Below, in pieces: positions 36,402 to 47,800 of a stretch of 64,000 nt of DNA. A program made the translations under genes and the position numbers. Each line of letters begins with the position of its first letter. The stretch's first letter is position 1. This DNA comes from Megaleporinus macrocephalus (Eukaryota > Chordata > Actinopteri > Characiformes > Anostomidae): contig CM038703.1 in NCBI GenBank assembly GCA_021613375.1, positions 25,222,194 to 25,286,193 of the forward strand. The letters are read 5' to 3'. The notes beneath the pieces are model-generated. The model was not told the origin of the DNA and ran no database searches. It worked only from the letters and a program-made list of their open reading frames with translations.

Positions 36402-37145
36402 ACTGTTTCTTTCATGTTTTTACAATGTACGTGCATTATATTGTGGTTGTTTCTGGGCAAGATCTGCTACGTTTATGTTGACTTACTACTTTGTGCCTCC
36501 AAAGAGCCATTTGACAAACTTTACTTGAAATGGACCCTAAAATGGCATTGGAAGAATGACAAAGGCAAAGTTAACAAGACTATGCTAATATTTAAACTGT
36601 CTGGGTATGGACATCACTGTTGTTCTTTATATGCGTCACCGTAACCTCTTGGCATTATTTAACGTGTGCCAGAACTTTTAACGTGTACTGTAACTTTTAT
36701 CACAAATCATACTTAAAGGATGTGTCTCTTTGGGCAAAAACACGAACAGTTTTACAGATTAGTTATGAAATAAACATTTACAAATTCAGTAAATCGAAAT
36801 CAGTGGCATTAAAAGTCTAGTACGAACAGACCCTTAAGTTTCAGTAATGGCTGTGTCAGGTGTCGAATCTTTACTTGCGCAAAGTATGGTGTCGTTATAA
36901 AACACTGACATGCACAGCATGATTAAAACCTGACAACATTTAAAATTTTAATCTGATCATGTTTAGGGAAACAATTATGGTTTTTATTATGCAGATAAAA
37001 TTAATTTCTCTATTTTGAGTATTAACAATGACTTCCTAATGAAGTGAGGCAAAGAGTAATGCATTTACTTTGATTTATTCTGCAGGTGAATGTGGCGACA
37101 CAGTGTGATCCAGAGGAGGTTATTGTTCTGTCTGATTCTGACTGA
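22491..37145 (+). CDS. daxx: Death domain-associated protein DAXX, ten coding exons
   Basis: Exons 22491-22712, 29135-29497, 29685-29816, 30087-30203, 30633-30864, 31104-31273, 32259-32415, 35298-35802, 36100-36229 and 37086-37145 join to 695 residues. Order: N-terminal SUMO-interacting motif (DSIVILDDDE); four-helix bundle (KLENEKLFEE-like start, then FVYINELCTLFKQHSAKRR); histone-binding region (LKGCTTLTGRVIEQR, RYPEINKKIERFINKP, RLQERRHLDMVYNFGSHLTD); acidic run of Glu and Asp in exon 7 (about 413-465); a low-complexity Ser/Thr-rich exon 8 with a KKRKRE nuclear signal; and a C-terminal SUMO motif, ATQCDPEEVIVLSDSD, nearly identical to the human end. Role by family: H3.3-H4 chaperone with ATRX, PML-body protein and transcriptional corepressor. 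Intron 1 is 6.4 kb and full of repeats. The ATG at 22491 is the first in frame after the acceptor; 22509 is an alternative. Confidence 0.96.
23300..23531 (+). mobile_element. tRNA-derived SINE, copy 1, internally deleted, daxx intron 1
   Basis: The tRNA-like head GTGGCCTGAAGGTTAGGGAT (A box) and CCGGTTCGAT (B box) precedes a conserved core, GGGCTGCCCACCGCTCC. Then come GGATGGGTTAAATGCGGAGG and a CTTCTTCTAC tail. Compared with copy 2 at 24775, about 27 bases between the B box and the core are missing, including a CCCTGGGACCAGCTGCG segment. Confidence 0.85.
23998..24770. repeat. Degenerate minisatellite, unit about 50-65 bp, daxx intron 1 (left part)
   Basis: More than ten imperfect copies of a unit containing TGGCTGCTTTCACTGCTG, then ACTCTGCCCTGCA and TGCTGACTGAG. 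All three forward frames stay open for stretches and give Cys-rich peptides, which are a by-product of the repeat rather than a gene. The array resumes at about 25025, after SINE copy 2. Confidence 0.85.
24775..25015 (+). mobile_element. tRNA-derived SINE, copy 2, inserted in the minisatellite
   Basis: Same family as 23300-23531 and more complete. It keeps the full tRNA-like region with GGTTCGATCCCTGGGACCAG, the GGGCTGCCCACCGCTCCAG core and GGATGGGTTAAATGGGGAGG. It interrupts the minisatellite, so it inserted after the array had formed. Confidence 0.85.
25025..25190. repeat. Degenerate minisatellite, right part after the SINE
   Basis: The unit continues with TGAGTGTGGCTGCTTCC, CTGCCATGCTGCCCTGC and further copies, matching the array before 24770. 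Confidence 0.8.
25580..25790. repeat. Dispersed fish repeat fragment, daxx intron 1
   Basis: AATTCAAGTTTATTTGTTTAGCGC, read as a start near 25580, continues through AATGCTGTCACAAAGCAG and CAGTGGCAAGGAAAAACTCC. I recognise this motif chain from a high-copy fish repeat. A second, shorter copy starts near 30475. Confidence 0.6.
25960..26116. repeat. Chain of three perfect fold-back palindromes, each with a 6-nt loop
   Basis: Hairpin 1 has arms 25960-25971 and 25978-25989 (12 bp). Hairpin 2 has arms 25987-26000 and 26007-26020 (14 bp). Hairpin 3 has arms 25999-26054 and 26061-26116 (56 bp). All are perfect, the loops are all 6 nt (TTGAAT, ATAAGA, GGGGGT), and neighbouring hairpins overlap by two or three bases on their outer arms. 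It has no coding content and lies inside daxx intron 1. Confidence 0.9.
27661..28162. mobile_element. Non-autonomous hAT-like transposon (MITE), 502 bp, daxx intron 1
   Basis: The terminal inverted repeats are TAGAGATGGGACCGATCC on the left and TAGTGATGGGCCGATCC as read from the right. An identical 8-bp target duplication, GTTTGATA, flanks it at 27653-27660 and 28163-28170. Subterminal TATCGG motifs recur at both ends. The 8-bp duplication and TAG ends fit the hAT superfamily. No transposase frame is present. Confidence 0.9.
30475..30560. repeat. Dispersed repeat fragment, daxx intron 4
   Basis: GTCAAGTTTATTTTCATAGC, followed by a TTTACAACGATG segment, resembles the start of the repeat at 25580-25790. 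It is truncated after about 80 bp. Confidence 0.5.
31333..31413. repeat. (TA)n microsatellite, daxx intron 6
   Basis: About 38 TA units run directly into the Tc1-like fragment that follows. Confidence 0.95.
31414..31782 (+). mobile_element. 5' fragment of a Tc1-like transposon
   Basis: It begins with the Tc1-type end CAAGGGTTGGACAATAACAT next to the TA tract. At 31599 it encodes the start of a transposase: MGDIPKKFKMGQIVGARLAG, then a helix-turn-helix-like SLCDVSRATVSRVMSAY. The coding frame is lost in the (TG)n run at 31783-31860, and the catalytic DDE part is absent. This is a broken, non-functional copy in daxx intron 6. Confidence 0.85.
31783..31860. repeat. (TG)n microsatellite terminating the Tc1 fragment
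   Basis: TGTGTTTG units grade into about 30 pure TG units, where the Tc1-like sequence stops. Confidence 0.95.
32983..33630. mobile_element. Putative MITE, daxx intron 7
   Basis: The left end CTGTGTTCACACCGACAGC and the right end (CGCATCGCTGTGTGTGAATA) form a loose inverted pair, with partly complementary sequence inside each end. A GGGGGCCAAAGCACCGAAGG segment at about 32868 is another dispersed fish motif. The ends and family are uncertain. Confidence 0.4.
36316..36403. repeat. (ATT)n microsatellite, daxx intron 9
   Basis: About 28 ATT units with three GTT interruptions. Confidence 0.95.
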
Positions 37146-37543
37146 CAGGTCTTTACTGCTACATTATAGGCTAATGAGCATTCTTCTGCATACCTCTTCC
37201 TTGTTGTGGCTGTGCTAGTGCCTGCCATTGAGAACTCCTGTTGGAGAAAAGGAGCAAAGAAACAAAGCTTAATGGAGAAACACCTTAGCATTTGGCTTAA
37301 CCTTTGCTACCACTATACCATCTTTTTATACTGTAAAACGCTGCACTGTCCAGGTGGAATAGCAGCAGCAAATCAGGGTCTTCTAAATGTTTTTAGTAAT
37401 GTTTTAATTGTTAAAATATATTGTATTTGGATATTCTTTTTTTGAATTCTTGAGCTACCAGGTGAAATTCTAGCTTCATGAACTGTGTAATAGGACAAAA
37501 TCAGTGGCAAGGCCTTCATTTTGGTGGGTTCCTTTACAAACCT

Positions 37544-37549
37544 AATAAA
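37544..37549 (+). promoter_or_regulatory. Poly(A) signal of daxx
   Basis: AATAAA lies about 400 bp after the daxx stop codon. Confidence 0.75.
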
Positions 37550-37607
37550 ATAATATTCTGGAAACTTTTTGACTTGTATTTTCTGTTTAATTGTAAAGTA
37601 GATACAG

Positions 37608-37830
37608 TGGAAGTTATTGTCACATATAACTGAGTTTTCCGCATGTAAACACAGTCACTAAATTAGCTTTTTATCATCTGAGAAATATCGCCCAAGTTCA
37701 GCCTTTTCTATCTCAGAGTGACGCAGAAAAACTTGTTTATACGTTTGTTACAAGCACAACTTGTACAGAACACAGCAGCTCGGATCCTGCTATTCTGCTT
37801 CTAAACTGTGGAACTCCATTCCAATTTTCA
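37608..37830 (+). repeat. 223-bp repeat, copy 1 (LINE ORF2 C-terminal fragment)
   Basis: Matches 40054-40276 without gaps; I count two differences in 223 positions. One frame reads a LINE-type VQNTAARILLF motif. Copy 1 stops at CCAATTTTCA, while copy 2 continues into the rest of the element. Confidence 0.9.
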
Positions 37831-38661
37831 GAAACTATAGCAGTTTAAATTGTCAATTTTCATAGTTCACACAAAGGTGATCCAATCCAACACAAGAGGA
37901 TTAAGTAGTGCTGCCCCGCCAGCATTTAATCTCTTGTCCATCATGTTGAAGGTCATGCTCCTCGGAAGATAAAGGGCAGAGTAAACACAACAATTCCTGA
38001 ATCTCTCAGCAAGAAACAATGTGCAGCAGCAAACAAAAGAAGTGATATAAATAGAGGAAGAATAGGTAAAAATGGAAGCTGGATGCTGAAATTTCTTATA
38101 AAATGGTAAGATGGTGTTGGCATATAATGTTTAAATCCAAAAAAGACAACCATCTTGACCACTTATTCTATTTCAGTTAATTTATCCCAATACACTCGCA
38201 CACAGAAATATTTGGCAAAAAAAAAAAAAATATGGTCATTCTCTAATCTGGTTTTACTTTAGCAGTTTGAGAACAAAATAAAAAATGATTTTTAGTGTGA
38301 GCTGTCTGTGTCTTCATTACAGTAAACTGTATCATCACAGGCTGTTCGAACTTGTAATAGTTATTAGTCTTTGGAATGAATATATAGGCTAGTGCTGTAT
38401 TCTCTGTTGTCCTGTGTGGTAGGTTATGCTGTGTTTTATTTAAGCACCATGATTCCCAGCGTCTACCTAAGATGGCATCCCCCAGCAGATTATTGAGAAC
38501 CAGCAGTTCCGTGAATTTAGAAGGTGAAATGGTGGAAAAGGCTGAGTTTGACCAAGGTATGAGAATGAGGCAGTGGGCCAGCAGAGCCAAGCTGGAGCAT
38601 GGCAAATGACCACCTGGATGATGGAGCACATGAACATCTCCCTTGCTGATGTTAATTTTTT

Positions 38662-39552
38662 TTCAGTGGGTGGCAAATTCTACACACAATACCCCATAAT
38701 GACAAAGTGAAAAAAGCTTGTCTGGAAAAAAAAAAAAAAACACAAGTACATAAGTATTCATAGGCTTTAACAAGAAACTCAAAATTGAGCTCAGGTGCAT
38801 CTCTTTTCCACTGATCATCCTTTGTTTTGACAATTTGATTGGAGTTTACCTTTGGTAAATCAATTTCATTGGACATGATTTGGAAAGGCACACACCTGTC
38901 TATATAAGGTCACATAGTTGACAGTACATGTCAGAGCACAAACCAAGCTATGAAGTCCACCAAGGAATTGTCGGTAGACAATCTGAGACAGAATTGTGTT
39001 GAGGAACCGATCTGGGGAAGGGTACAGAAAAATTTCTGCAGCATTGAAGGTCCCAATGAGCACAGCGGCCTCCATCATCCCTAAATGGAAAAAGTTTGAA
39101 ACCAGCGGGACTCTTCCTAGAGTCGAGCAATCTGAATGATTGGGGTAGAAGGGCCTTAGTTAGGGAGGTGACCAAGAGCTGGGGGAAACCCTGCTCATCA
39201 ATAGCCAATACCATCAATGGCCAATACCATCCCTACAGTGAAGCATGATGGTGGCATCATCATGCTGTGGGGTTGTTTTTTTAAAAGCAGGAACTGAGAG
39301 ACTTGTAGCATTTTACTTACAAATATTTAAGGCTGTAATTGCTGCCAAATATCCTACAACAAAGTAATTACAGACTGTGAATTCCTTATGTACATGTGAT
39401 TTTTTTATTTTTAATGAATTTGCAAAAAAGTTGTCTATTATTAAGGGGTATTGTGTGTAGAATTTTGAAGAAAAGATGTATTCGATCTATTTTGGAATAA
39501 GGCTGTAACATAAAATGTGGAAGCGCTGTAAATACTTTCTGGAGGCACTGTA
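38662..39552. mobile_element. Truncated, degenerate Tc1-like transposon
   Basis: Contains ACAATACCCCATAATGACAA and a transposase-like region read with frameshifts. It ends near 39552 with ATTTTGTAAATACTTTCTGGAGGCACTGTA-type sequence (TACTTTCTGGAGGCACTGTA), a typical Tc1 terminus in fish. The opposite terminus is missing and no frame is intact. Confidence 0.75.
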
Positions 39553-40053
39553 CATAATGTATATTGCTTTTAGGCTTTGATTTGATTGTAGCCACAGTAA
39601 CGGTATTGAAATCAGCCTGGATGATTAGTTCTGGATCTCAGAGAAGATAAAACTAGTCAGATGTTCAGAGCAAAACCCAAACCCCACATCACTGCTAAGG
39701 ACCTACAGGAAAATTTGGCTGGCACATGAATAGTAATGCACCAATTCAGTGTGCAGTTTTGGACAAACTTTCACATGAAAGGTATATCGGAAGGTAACCT
39801 AAACTATGACTTAATCCTAAAAGTCTATTTGTAAAGTAAACTTTGATAAACCAGAGGCATCTTGGAATCAAGCGCTGTTGTCTGTTAACACACTACATGA
39901 ACTCTTCAGCTATGATTAAATGTGTTTGGAAAAAAAAAATAGGTGATGCAATTCTTGAAAATTACCTTGATTAGCAAAAGATGGCTCTGGGGTTGTGCAG
40001 CAACCAGTAGTTCAGAAAATTATATGAGCTACATGGAAGATATCAACAAATCC

Positions 40054-40620
40054 TGGAAGTCATTGTCACATATAACTGAGTTTTCCGCATGTAAACACAG
40101 TCACTAAATTAGCTTTTTATCATCTGAGAAATATCGCCCAAGTTCAGCCTTTTCTATCTCAGAGTGACACAGAAAAACTTGTTTATACGTTTGTTACAAG
40201 CACAACTTGTACAGAACACAGCAGCTCGGATCCTGCTATTCTGCTTCTAAACTGTGGAACTCCATTCCAATTTTCATTACACAGTCAGGATCAAAGTTCA
40301 CTTTTAAGAAAAAATTTAAAAATGTATCTCTTTAACTTGACATATAATTAAAAGTTTGACATCGTAGTACCGATAAAATGTAACTTTGTCTTTGCTAATA
40401 AGTTTGTTATTACTGAGGAAAACTGTCTGTAAAGCACTTTAAGCTGCCACTGGTATGAAAAGTGCTCTATAAATAAAGATTATTATTATTACTGCATTAT
40501 TATGATTATTATTATTATGATTATTATTGTTATTACTGCATCATCATTATTATTATTATTATTATTATTATTACTGCATTATTATTATTATTATTACTGT
40601 TATTATTATTATTCCTTTAA
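40054..40620 (+). mobile_element. 3' end of an L2-like LINE, including the second copy of the 223-bp repeat
   Basis: The 223-bp repeat is followed in frame by a LINE-type ending (KLWNSIPIFITQSGSKFTFK-like). Then comes a 3' tail, AAAGTGCTCTATAAATAAAG, that runs into an ATT-rich microsatellite at about 40485-40615. This tail is characteristic of L2/CR1-type elements in fish. It is truncated at the 5' end, and no reverse-transcriptase core is present. Confidence 0.75.
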
Positions 40621-40771
40621 GAAACATAATATCCCTCCAAAGAATCTGTTGTTAAATCTCAAACATGTTGTGGATACAGGACATATGTATATTTCTTGTA
40701 TATTTCACAAAGAAAAATGGAATCCCTGAATCAGCAAGGGAAAGATGTATTGTGTTTTACAATTTAGATTG

Positions 40772-41950
40772 AAAAATGAAAGCCCCATGCAAAAGTTTTG
40801 GCACACCAAAAGATTTGAGCTCTCAAATCCCAGATCTTAAATAGCTTGCCAATACTATGGCATGTTCAGTCATCATAAGGAAAGACCAGGCTAAGCCTAG
40901 CAAAATTAAAATAACTGATGCCCAAGAAGCAGGAGAAACAGCAAAGTGTTTTTAGGTAGCTGTTTACTCAGTTTGTAAAGTAATTAATACATTTCAGTTA
41001 ACAAAAACAGTGGAGATCAACTTGATGTCTGAAGCAAGAAGAAAATGTTCTGAGAGAACTTGTAGGATTGCTGGAAAAAACCTGAAAAAAACTCCATTTG
41101 ACTGCAAAATACCTTCAAGGATAATTTATCAGATTTTGGAGTGGTGGTCTGCGTCCTCACCACAAAATGCAACATTAGAATTTTGCTACGGAACAACATA
41201 TAAACAAGCATTTTGGAGGAAATAAAACGATGTGAACTGTTAATTCTAGCCAGTGCTTGGCATTGCGCATAATAATCTTAGGCTTATCAAGCTCCTGGTG
41301 ATCCTGTACATGTACTCATTCATGTAGCTGTCAAACAATCATGTAGCAGCAGTGCAGTTCATAAATTCATGCAGAAACTGACCACAGCTTCTGTTAATAT
41401 TCACACCAACTTGCAGAATATGGAAAAAATGCGGGTAACTCAGATAAGCATATAAGTATAATTGTGGGCAGCAGGAAACAATCACAGAATGTAAAACGTG
41501 TTGAACCTTGATGCAGATGGGCTACAAGCAAAAAACTGTATTGAGTATCAATTTTGTCAGCCAGAAAGAGAAAACCAAGGCTAAAGATTCATCAAAACTG
41601 AACAGTTGAAGGCTGAAAAAATGTAGTCTGTTCTGATGAATTACAATTTCCACTAATGCACCACAGATGGTAGTGTCAGAATTTGCCACCAACAGTGCAA
41701 ATTCATAAGTCCTATGAATCATTTCTGGACCCTATTGTGAGGGACTCCAGTGGATCAGTTACAAGATAAGAGTTCTTCTGACTAACCACCTTAATACTAT
41801 GATAAAACATTGGTGAGTGGTCTATGATGAAAGTATCAAAATAAATATTATGCTATGATACCCAGCTGAACACCTATTGAAGACTTTGGACTGTGTTAGA
41901 TGGTGTTCACCGCCATTATCAAAACCAGTGTTCTGGTATAGTACATCTCA
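40772..41950 (+). mobile_element. Degenerate Tc1-like transposon
   Basis: Starts near GCAAAAGTTTTGGCACACC. It contains recognisable Tc1 transposase stretches in several frames, such as SEARRKCSERTCRIAGKN and, further on, PFDCKIPSRI, plus LTNHLNTMIKHW at 41780-41815. Frameshifts and stops throughout make it a dead copy. Confidence 0.7.
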
Positions 41951-41957
41951 CTAACTG

Positions 41958-42276
41958 TAGGGCTGCACCTACTGATTAATTTCGTAATTGATTAATCTAA
42001 CAATTCTTTTTTCAATTTGTCAATTAATCTAATGACTAATTGTAGATCACTGTAATGTGCGTGTGTTACGAATACAATTTTTGATTATTTTATTATGGAT
42101 TTATAACCTATGGATGATTTTGTGTGTATATGTGTTGTTGAAGGAACACAGGGGCTGTGGAATTGATGAGCCTGCGCAGTGGGGGCTCAGAAGCACAAGG
42201 AGAATGCATGGCCATTCTAGTTATGCTAATCGACGTAATTTCGATTCAATTACGGCGACGAGTTGCCTCAGCCCTA
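41958..42276. mobile_element. Non-autonomous hAT-like MITE, 319 bp
   Basis: The ends TAGGGCTGCACC (left) and TAGGGCTGAGGC (right, read inward) are inverted. The flanks ACTAACTG (41950-41957) and ACTAACTA (42277-42284) form an 8-bp duplication with one mismatch. The right flank has expanded into an ACTA tandem run to about 42302. Confidence 0.75.
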
Positions 42277-42302
42277 ACTAACTAACTAACTAACTAACTA
42301 AG

Positions 42303-44405
42303 TTAGGTCACCATCCGGAAAATCCCCCAGAACTCCTGACAACAGTCTGACTCTGGAGTTTGATCAAAACAGTATTTGAAGTAAAAATGTTTGGAAAAAT
42401 GCTGTACCATCCTCTCAGAATACAAAAAAATGACAATTGTGATTTGAGGTCACTGCAACAGATAGTGTTTAATATTCTCTTTTCATGAAGGTTTTACTGA
42501 CAACACTGGTCTTATGGGTCTAAGTTTGAGATTAGATCAGTGTACTGCTAGTAGCATGATGACAAATAAGCATGTAACAGAATTCAATTTCTATAAACAA
42601 TTCAGATTACACCATAACTGTAACTTAAACATGGCTACAGCAGGAAAAACGTGACACGAGGACTGAGGTATCTCGTCTTTATGGCCAACAATGTTCACTG
42701 TAATATGAGTTGGTGACTCGTCACACCAGTTTGGCATCAGAACATTTTCAACTTTATTTAAAGTAAGATAAGAGGCTGTCTGATCAGTATTATGTGATTA
42801 AAACACTGTTAACATGTCCATTTAAAGAAGTCTAATGCTGGAATCAATTATAGTGGTTTTCCAGTGATCAAACCAAGCCCTAGACTGAAAATGTATTTAA
42901 CGTAACTGCTACTTATAATCTTTAAAAAAAATTTTAAAGCAGTATATCCTTTAAAAAATTCATTTGCCATTCCTAGTGAACCTTTATTGATCTCTCATGT
43001 ATAATGGATATATAATGGATAAAAAAACAGACTTAGGGGGAACCATACTTCACTCCACATTCCTGCATCTGTTAAAGCTGTACAAGTCCATTTCAAAACA
43101 AATAATTTCTAAAGCCTTCACAGAGGGGATCCCTTGTAATCAAAATCACAACCAATACTGCTATGCAATCTCAAATAGCCCTGTATTGTCAAGGTCTTAA
43201 ACAGCTGAGGACCCACTCTATGTCAGCTTAAAGGTTTCAAACATATTTTGGACTGTTTTTTACTGTTAAGTCACCACATTCTCCCAGTTAGAAAAATCCA
43301 CACAAACAAGACTTGAAATGCAAGATGTCACATATTGTGCAAAATATTTTGTATTAATTTTTAACATCTCAAAATAAATAATTTGTTTTTATACTTTTCA
43401 CTAGCTTGCAAACCCTAAGATTTAGCAAGAATATCAACTTTAATACATATAATAAAGAAAAAGTAGAAGAGTAGGTGTCAAAATCAAACTTTTAAAACAG
43501 AATCAGAGGTTTTTAAATGCAACGTTGTGTGCAACACTGGGTATATGCTACAGATGTCTTTTTGAACAACTTTCAGTTCCAGCTAAAGTTAATGGGATCG
43601 TCAGGTTAGCATCTTAAATTAGGCTAGCACTATTCTGAAGATATAGTCAGGCTGTTGAAGACAAAGCTGTATGATGACTAGGTTTCAGCATTATTTGTTT
43701 TCACAGTCAGAGTTGACCTTTTACAGAATAAAAACAATGTCAAAAACAAGTTCTTTACCTTGATCCACTGAAAGACCGGGGATTCAACTGCAAAAACTCT
43801 GTTTGTATTTTCCAAAAACTGGTCAATGTTTAGAACTTGCCTTTCTTCTGGCCAAACATTTAAGTTCTTTGCAGTGATTTGCAATATTGCATAGATTGCA
43901 CGTTTGTTGTTGTGCTTTATTTAATAAGATCTTGCTCAATCTTAATTTAACCCGTACTTAAGTTGTTTTTAGCCTTGTTTGATTTTAATAAAGATCATTA
44001 GGGGCTGAGGTCTTGGCACAGACAAATTATCTTCAAGGCCAAAAATGATAGTTTGAATCCAACATGTGATGTTAAATACAATGTCGTTCTCGTTCTTTTG
44101 TTCAGAACCAGTTTTCTGATTTAATGAATATGCAGACAAAAAAAATAAATAAACATTTAACGCACCTTAGTAACTCTGAGGATACTAAATAAACACAGGG
44201 TATAACTATGTGCATCCTTCTGGATGATAAACTCATGTCTTAACATTTAATAATTATCTATCTAAATATACAAGTTGTACACTTGCAAACAATAGCAACT
44301 GTTTAAGAGGCAGCCTTTAACATAGTTGGAAAGAGAAATCCTACACAAAAATTATGGCCAACATTTGGTCTATAAAATTTTATGGTGAAAATATACCCAT
44401 TTACC

Positions 44406-44440
<35 letters not shown>

Positions 44441-44817
44441 TATCTACTGGAATGTATGGCATTTTGAAATGAATATGGACAAACATACTATTACATGTAC
44501 TATTGAGGCAGACTGTGTGTGATAGTGGCCGATCATAATCCAGATCAGAATAATGTTATTCTGAATTCTGGCAATCACCATAGCAGCCTACTGTAAATAT
44601 GTCTAACGATGTGAATATAAGTGCTCTAAAAAGGGTTACTTGATAAGGATTCTTGAAGGAAATCTCATCATATGGCACATGCACTAGAACACACAAAACT
44701 AAGTTTTAGAATATTCAGAAAACTTTACACATGGTCCCTTTAAATTAGTTGAGAATTACAATGTAATATTTCCCCTTTTGAAGAAATAGAGATACAAGAA
44801 CTTGCTAACATAATAGC
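42303..44817. other. Spacer and 3' UTR of zbtb22; no further gene recognised
   Basis: AT-rich DNA between the hAT-like MITE and the zbtb22 stop codon. The right-hand part must include the zbtb22 3' UTR. A short (TA)n run lies at about 44409-44437. Nothing else is supportable. Confidence 0.5.
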
Positions 44818-47800
44818 CTAAGTGACGCTGCTTTCTCCAACACTAACTTCACTAACCTCCTCCTCACATCCAGCATGACTTACCCCCAGCCCAAGAACAC
44901 CAGAACTAATACCATACATTGCACTTTGGGTATTTAGCCCTAAAAGAGGACCAGGTACTGCCATGGTCAAACAAGATATTCCACTGGCACCAGTACTCGA
45001 GTGGTGTGGAGAAAGAACTGGGATTCCACTTCTACCAGCAATGTTTCCTTGAGTAACTTCATTGCCGGAAGGTTGGTGCTGTAGGTGATTTGGAGTGGAG
45101 ATGACTGACCCTTCTGTTCCTCGTGCTTCACTACTACCACTGATCCCATTGCGCCTCTCGCAGTGGGAACGGTGCCTCATGAAACTATCACGCCACATGA
45201 ACTTCTTCCCACAGCCATGGCAGTCGTAGGGCTTCAAACCCGTGTGCGTCTTCATGTGCTCTGTCAGGTGATGTTTCATTTTGAACTTCTTGGCACAGAC
45301 TGGACAGTGGAAAGGCCGCAGATCCAAATGCATGTTGATATGACGGTCTCGCATGCTCTTGTGTGTAAACCTTTTGCCACAATGGCACATGAAAACTTTG
45401 CCTGAGGTGCTAGTTCCATTGCCCTCTAAGCTGTCCAACCCACCATCTATTCCACCTTGCCCAGACAAGTGGACTGCTCCATGCTCTACATTTCCTTTCA
45501 GAGACACTCCATGCAAACCTCCTGAAACACCTAATGGAGGAGAAGAGTCAAGAGCAGCCTGGTTGTACAGAAGTATCTGGTTGCCTTGCATGTCCAGTGG
45601 AAAGAGCTGGGCTCTGGCTGCAGCTGACTGAACTGAGCCCAGAAATGCTGAAACTGCCCGACTGCTATTCTGGCTGGGGTTTTCAAGAGGGTGTTGTGAA
45701 GGTGTCTGGTCCATTAAACCACTTTCAAACTTGAGGTAGTCTTCAGAGGACTGGCAGAAGTCAACCTGTAAAATCATCAGCTATTAGAATCGATTAATAA
45801 AATGACTCAAGTGAAGTAAATGCAAATTTTGACAACTTACGTGTGCTTCAATTTCTTGCCTGCTGCTGAGGTCTGCTGAGAGGGTCCTGACATTAGAAAT
45901 ATTAAATGTTCTCTCTCTTTCTCTCTCCTTGGCAATTTCTAATTCCCTCTCTTCTTCTTCTTCTTCTTCTTCTTCACCTCCTTCTTCACCCGAAACTACA
46001 ATGAGGTCATCATCCCTGGAGCGCTCAGTTTTTACCACCACCCACTGCTTCCGAGGCATAATGCTTGGTTGACTATATGTAGGACGCTTTTGGGGTGGGG
46101 ATGACTCTCCATCTTGGAAAGACGATACCCCAAAACTGTCGCTCTCTCCCATTTCTTGATCAGAGACAGGGACAGACTTCTTCCTCCTGCTGCTTCCCCG
46201 TTCTTGTTTTCTGGGGTACAAAAGCTCATCATCGTCTTCCTCATCCTCCTCCTCGATTAGGAAAGCATCCTCTCGACTGGATGGCATGCAGTAGTTAGGA
46301 GTTGAATGTATGCCTCCATCTCCTGCTGTGCCAGTAGTCACCATGGCCCCACCAAAATTAGCATCTTTGGGACTGAAGTAATTTGTGCTGCTAGGAGACT
46401 GACTTTCACTCAGTGATTGACGGTTAGGAGGCTGAACTATAGACTGAGTGTCTCCTTCATCTCCACAGGCATCTTTGTTAGCACTGCTACTGCATCCAGT
46501 GTTCTCTGAGGCAGCACAAACACCCTGCAGCTCACTGGAACCTCCCCTGCCCTCTTTGAGTAGTTCTGTGCATTTGTCCACAATGTGCCACATCTGGAGT
46601 ACGCTTCCTACAGTGAGGTAGTTAACAATATCTTCACGCAGCATTCGCAGCTGTCCAGTGTAGGCACAGCTGAGGACACTCTCAAAAGCTAATGGGTCCA
46701 TGACAGCCGGGATGGACACTGTGGACATATTCTTCAGTAGCACCTATCAAGCACAGACACAGTGTTAGCATTCTAGCTGTATTGTTTCATCTAGTGTCAT
46801 ATGCTGTAAGGCTTTTTACACTTTGTATTAGGTTCATTTTTAGTAAGATTTTACACAATATGAAAGCCCAGGTGTAAACAAACTTGGAGCACACTCACAG
46901 AAGTATAAATGAAATGTGATTTTTATATGGAAAAATGTAACTACTTATTGAATGGCTTTTTCTAATGTGGACTGACAAAAGCATCCAAGGTGAACTCCTT
47001 AACTTGTATGGGAACAAGGGGATAGCATAAACATAAATAATTCAGAAATTGTGTGTGTGTGAATGTTCCATCCATGTTCACAGAAAGTAAAATAGATGCC
47101 ATTGAGTCACACTGCCAACAAGTTTTTGTATACATGATATAAATAAGTATAAAAGGTATATGTTTATTTCGCAATTCAGAATTTCTGTTTTACCAAGTCA
47201 TCCTGGAAGGACAAAGCCCAGCACAATTTATAGTACGTGTCCACTACCAACTTTACCTTAGCAAATTCTATAAATTTCAATAAAGAGCTCTGTCACAAGG
47301 TGCATGATGTTTTGTGTTTCAGCAAAACTCGCCTCAATCTGGGTGAACAAGTTCAACAGATCTCAATTTTATGCAAATGAGGCTAATCAGGTAAGATTAC
47401 ACTGGTGTGCAAAAAAATCTCAAAGTGGAGAAGAAGCTGATGATGGCTGTGTCTTGTTCTTCAGTGCTATATGACACATCGGTGTCATTTTCTAAAGATA
47501 TGATATTGGCAATGATAATTACTTCTTTTATACGACAGCCAGAGAATTAGAACACATTCAAGCGGGAAGGCTTTTAATTTGCTCCTCTTCACTACTACAA
47601 ATATAAAATCCGGTTTGCAAGCTGAATTTGTGCTACATATATACATAAATATATTTATAATAATAAGTTATAATAAACACAATTACTGATTTTCAATGGA
47701 GTTTGATGTAACAAAATAAAATTAAGAAGTAGCATTGCTCCATATGGTTCTGAATCCTTTCCTTCATTTCCATAACAGAAAATCACAGAAATGTGTGTGG

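Noticed and set aside
36288..36644. 118-residue Tyr-rich frame
   Set aside because: Translation of the ATT microsatellite in daxx intron 9.
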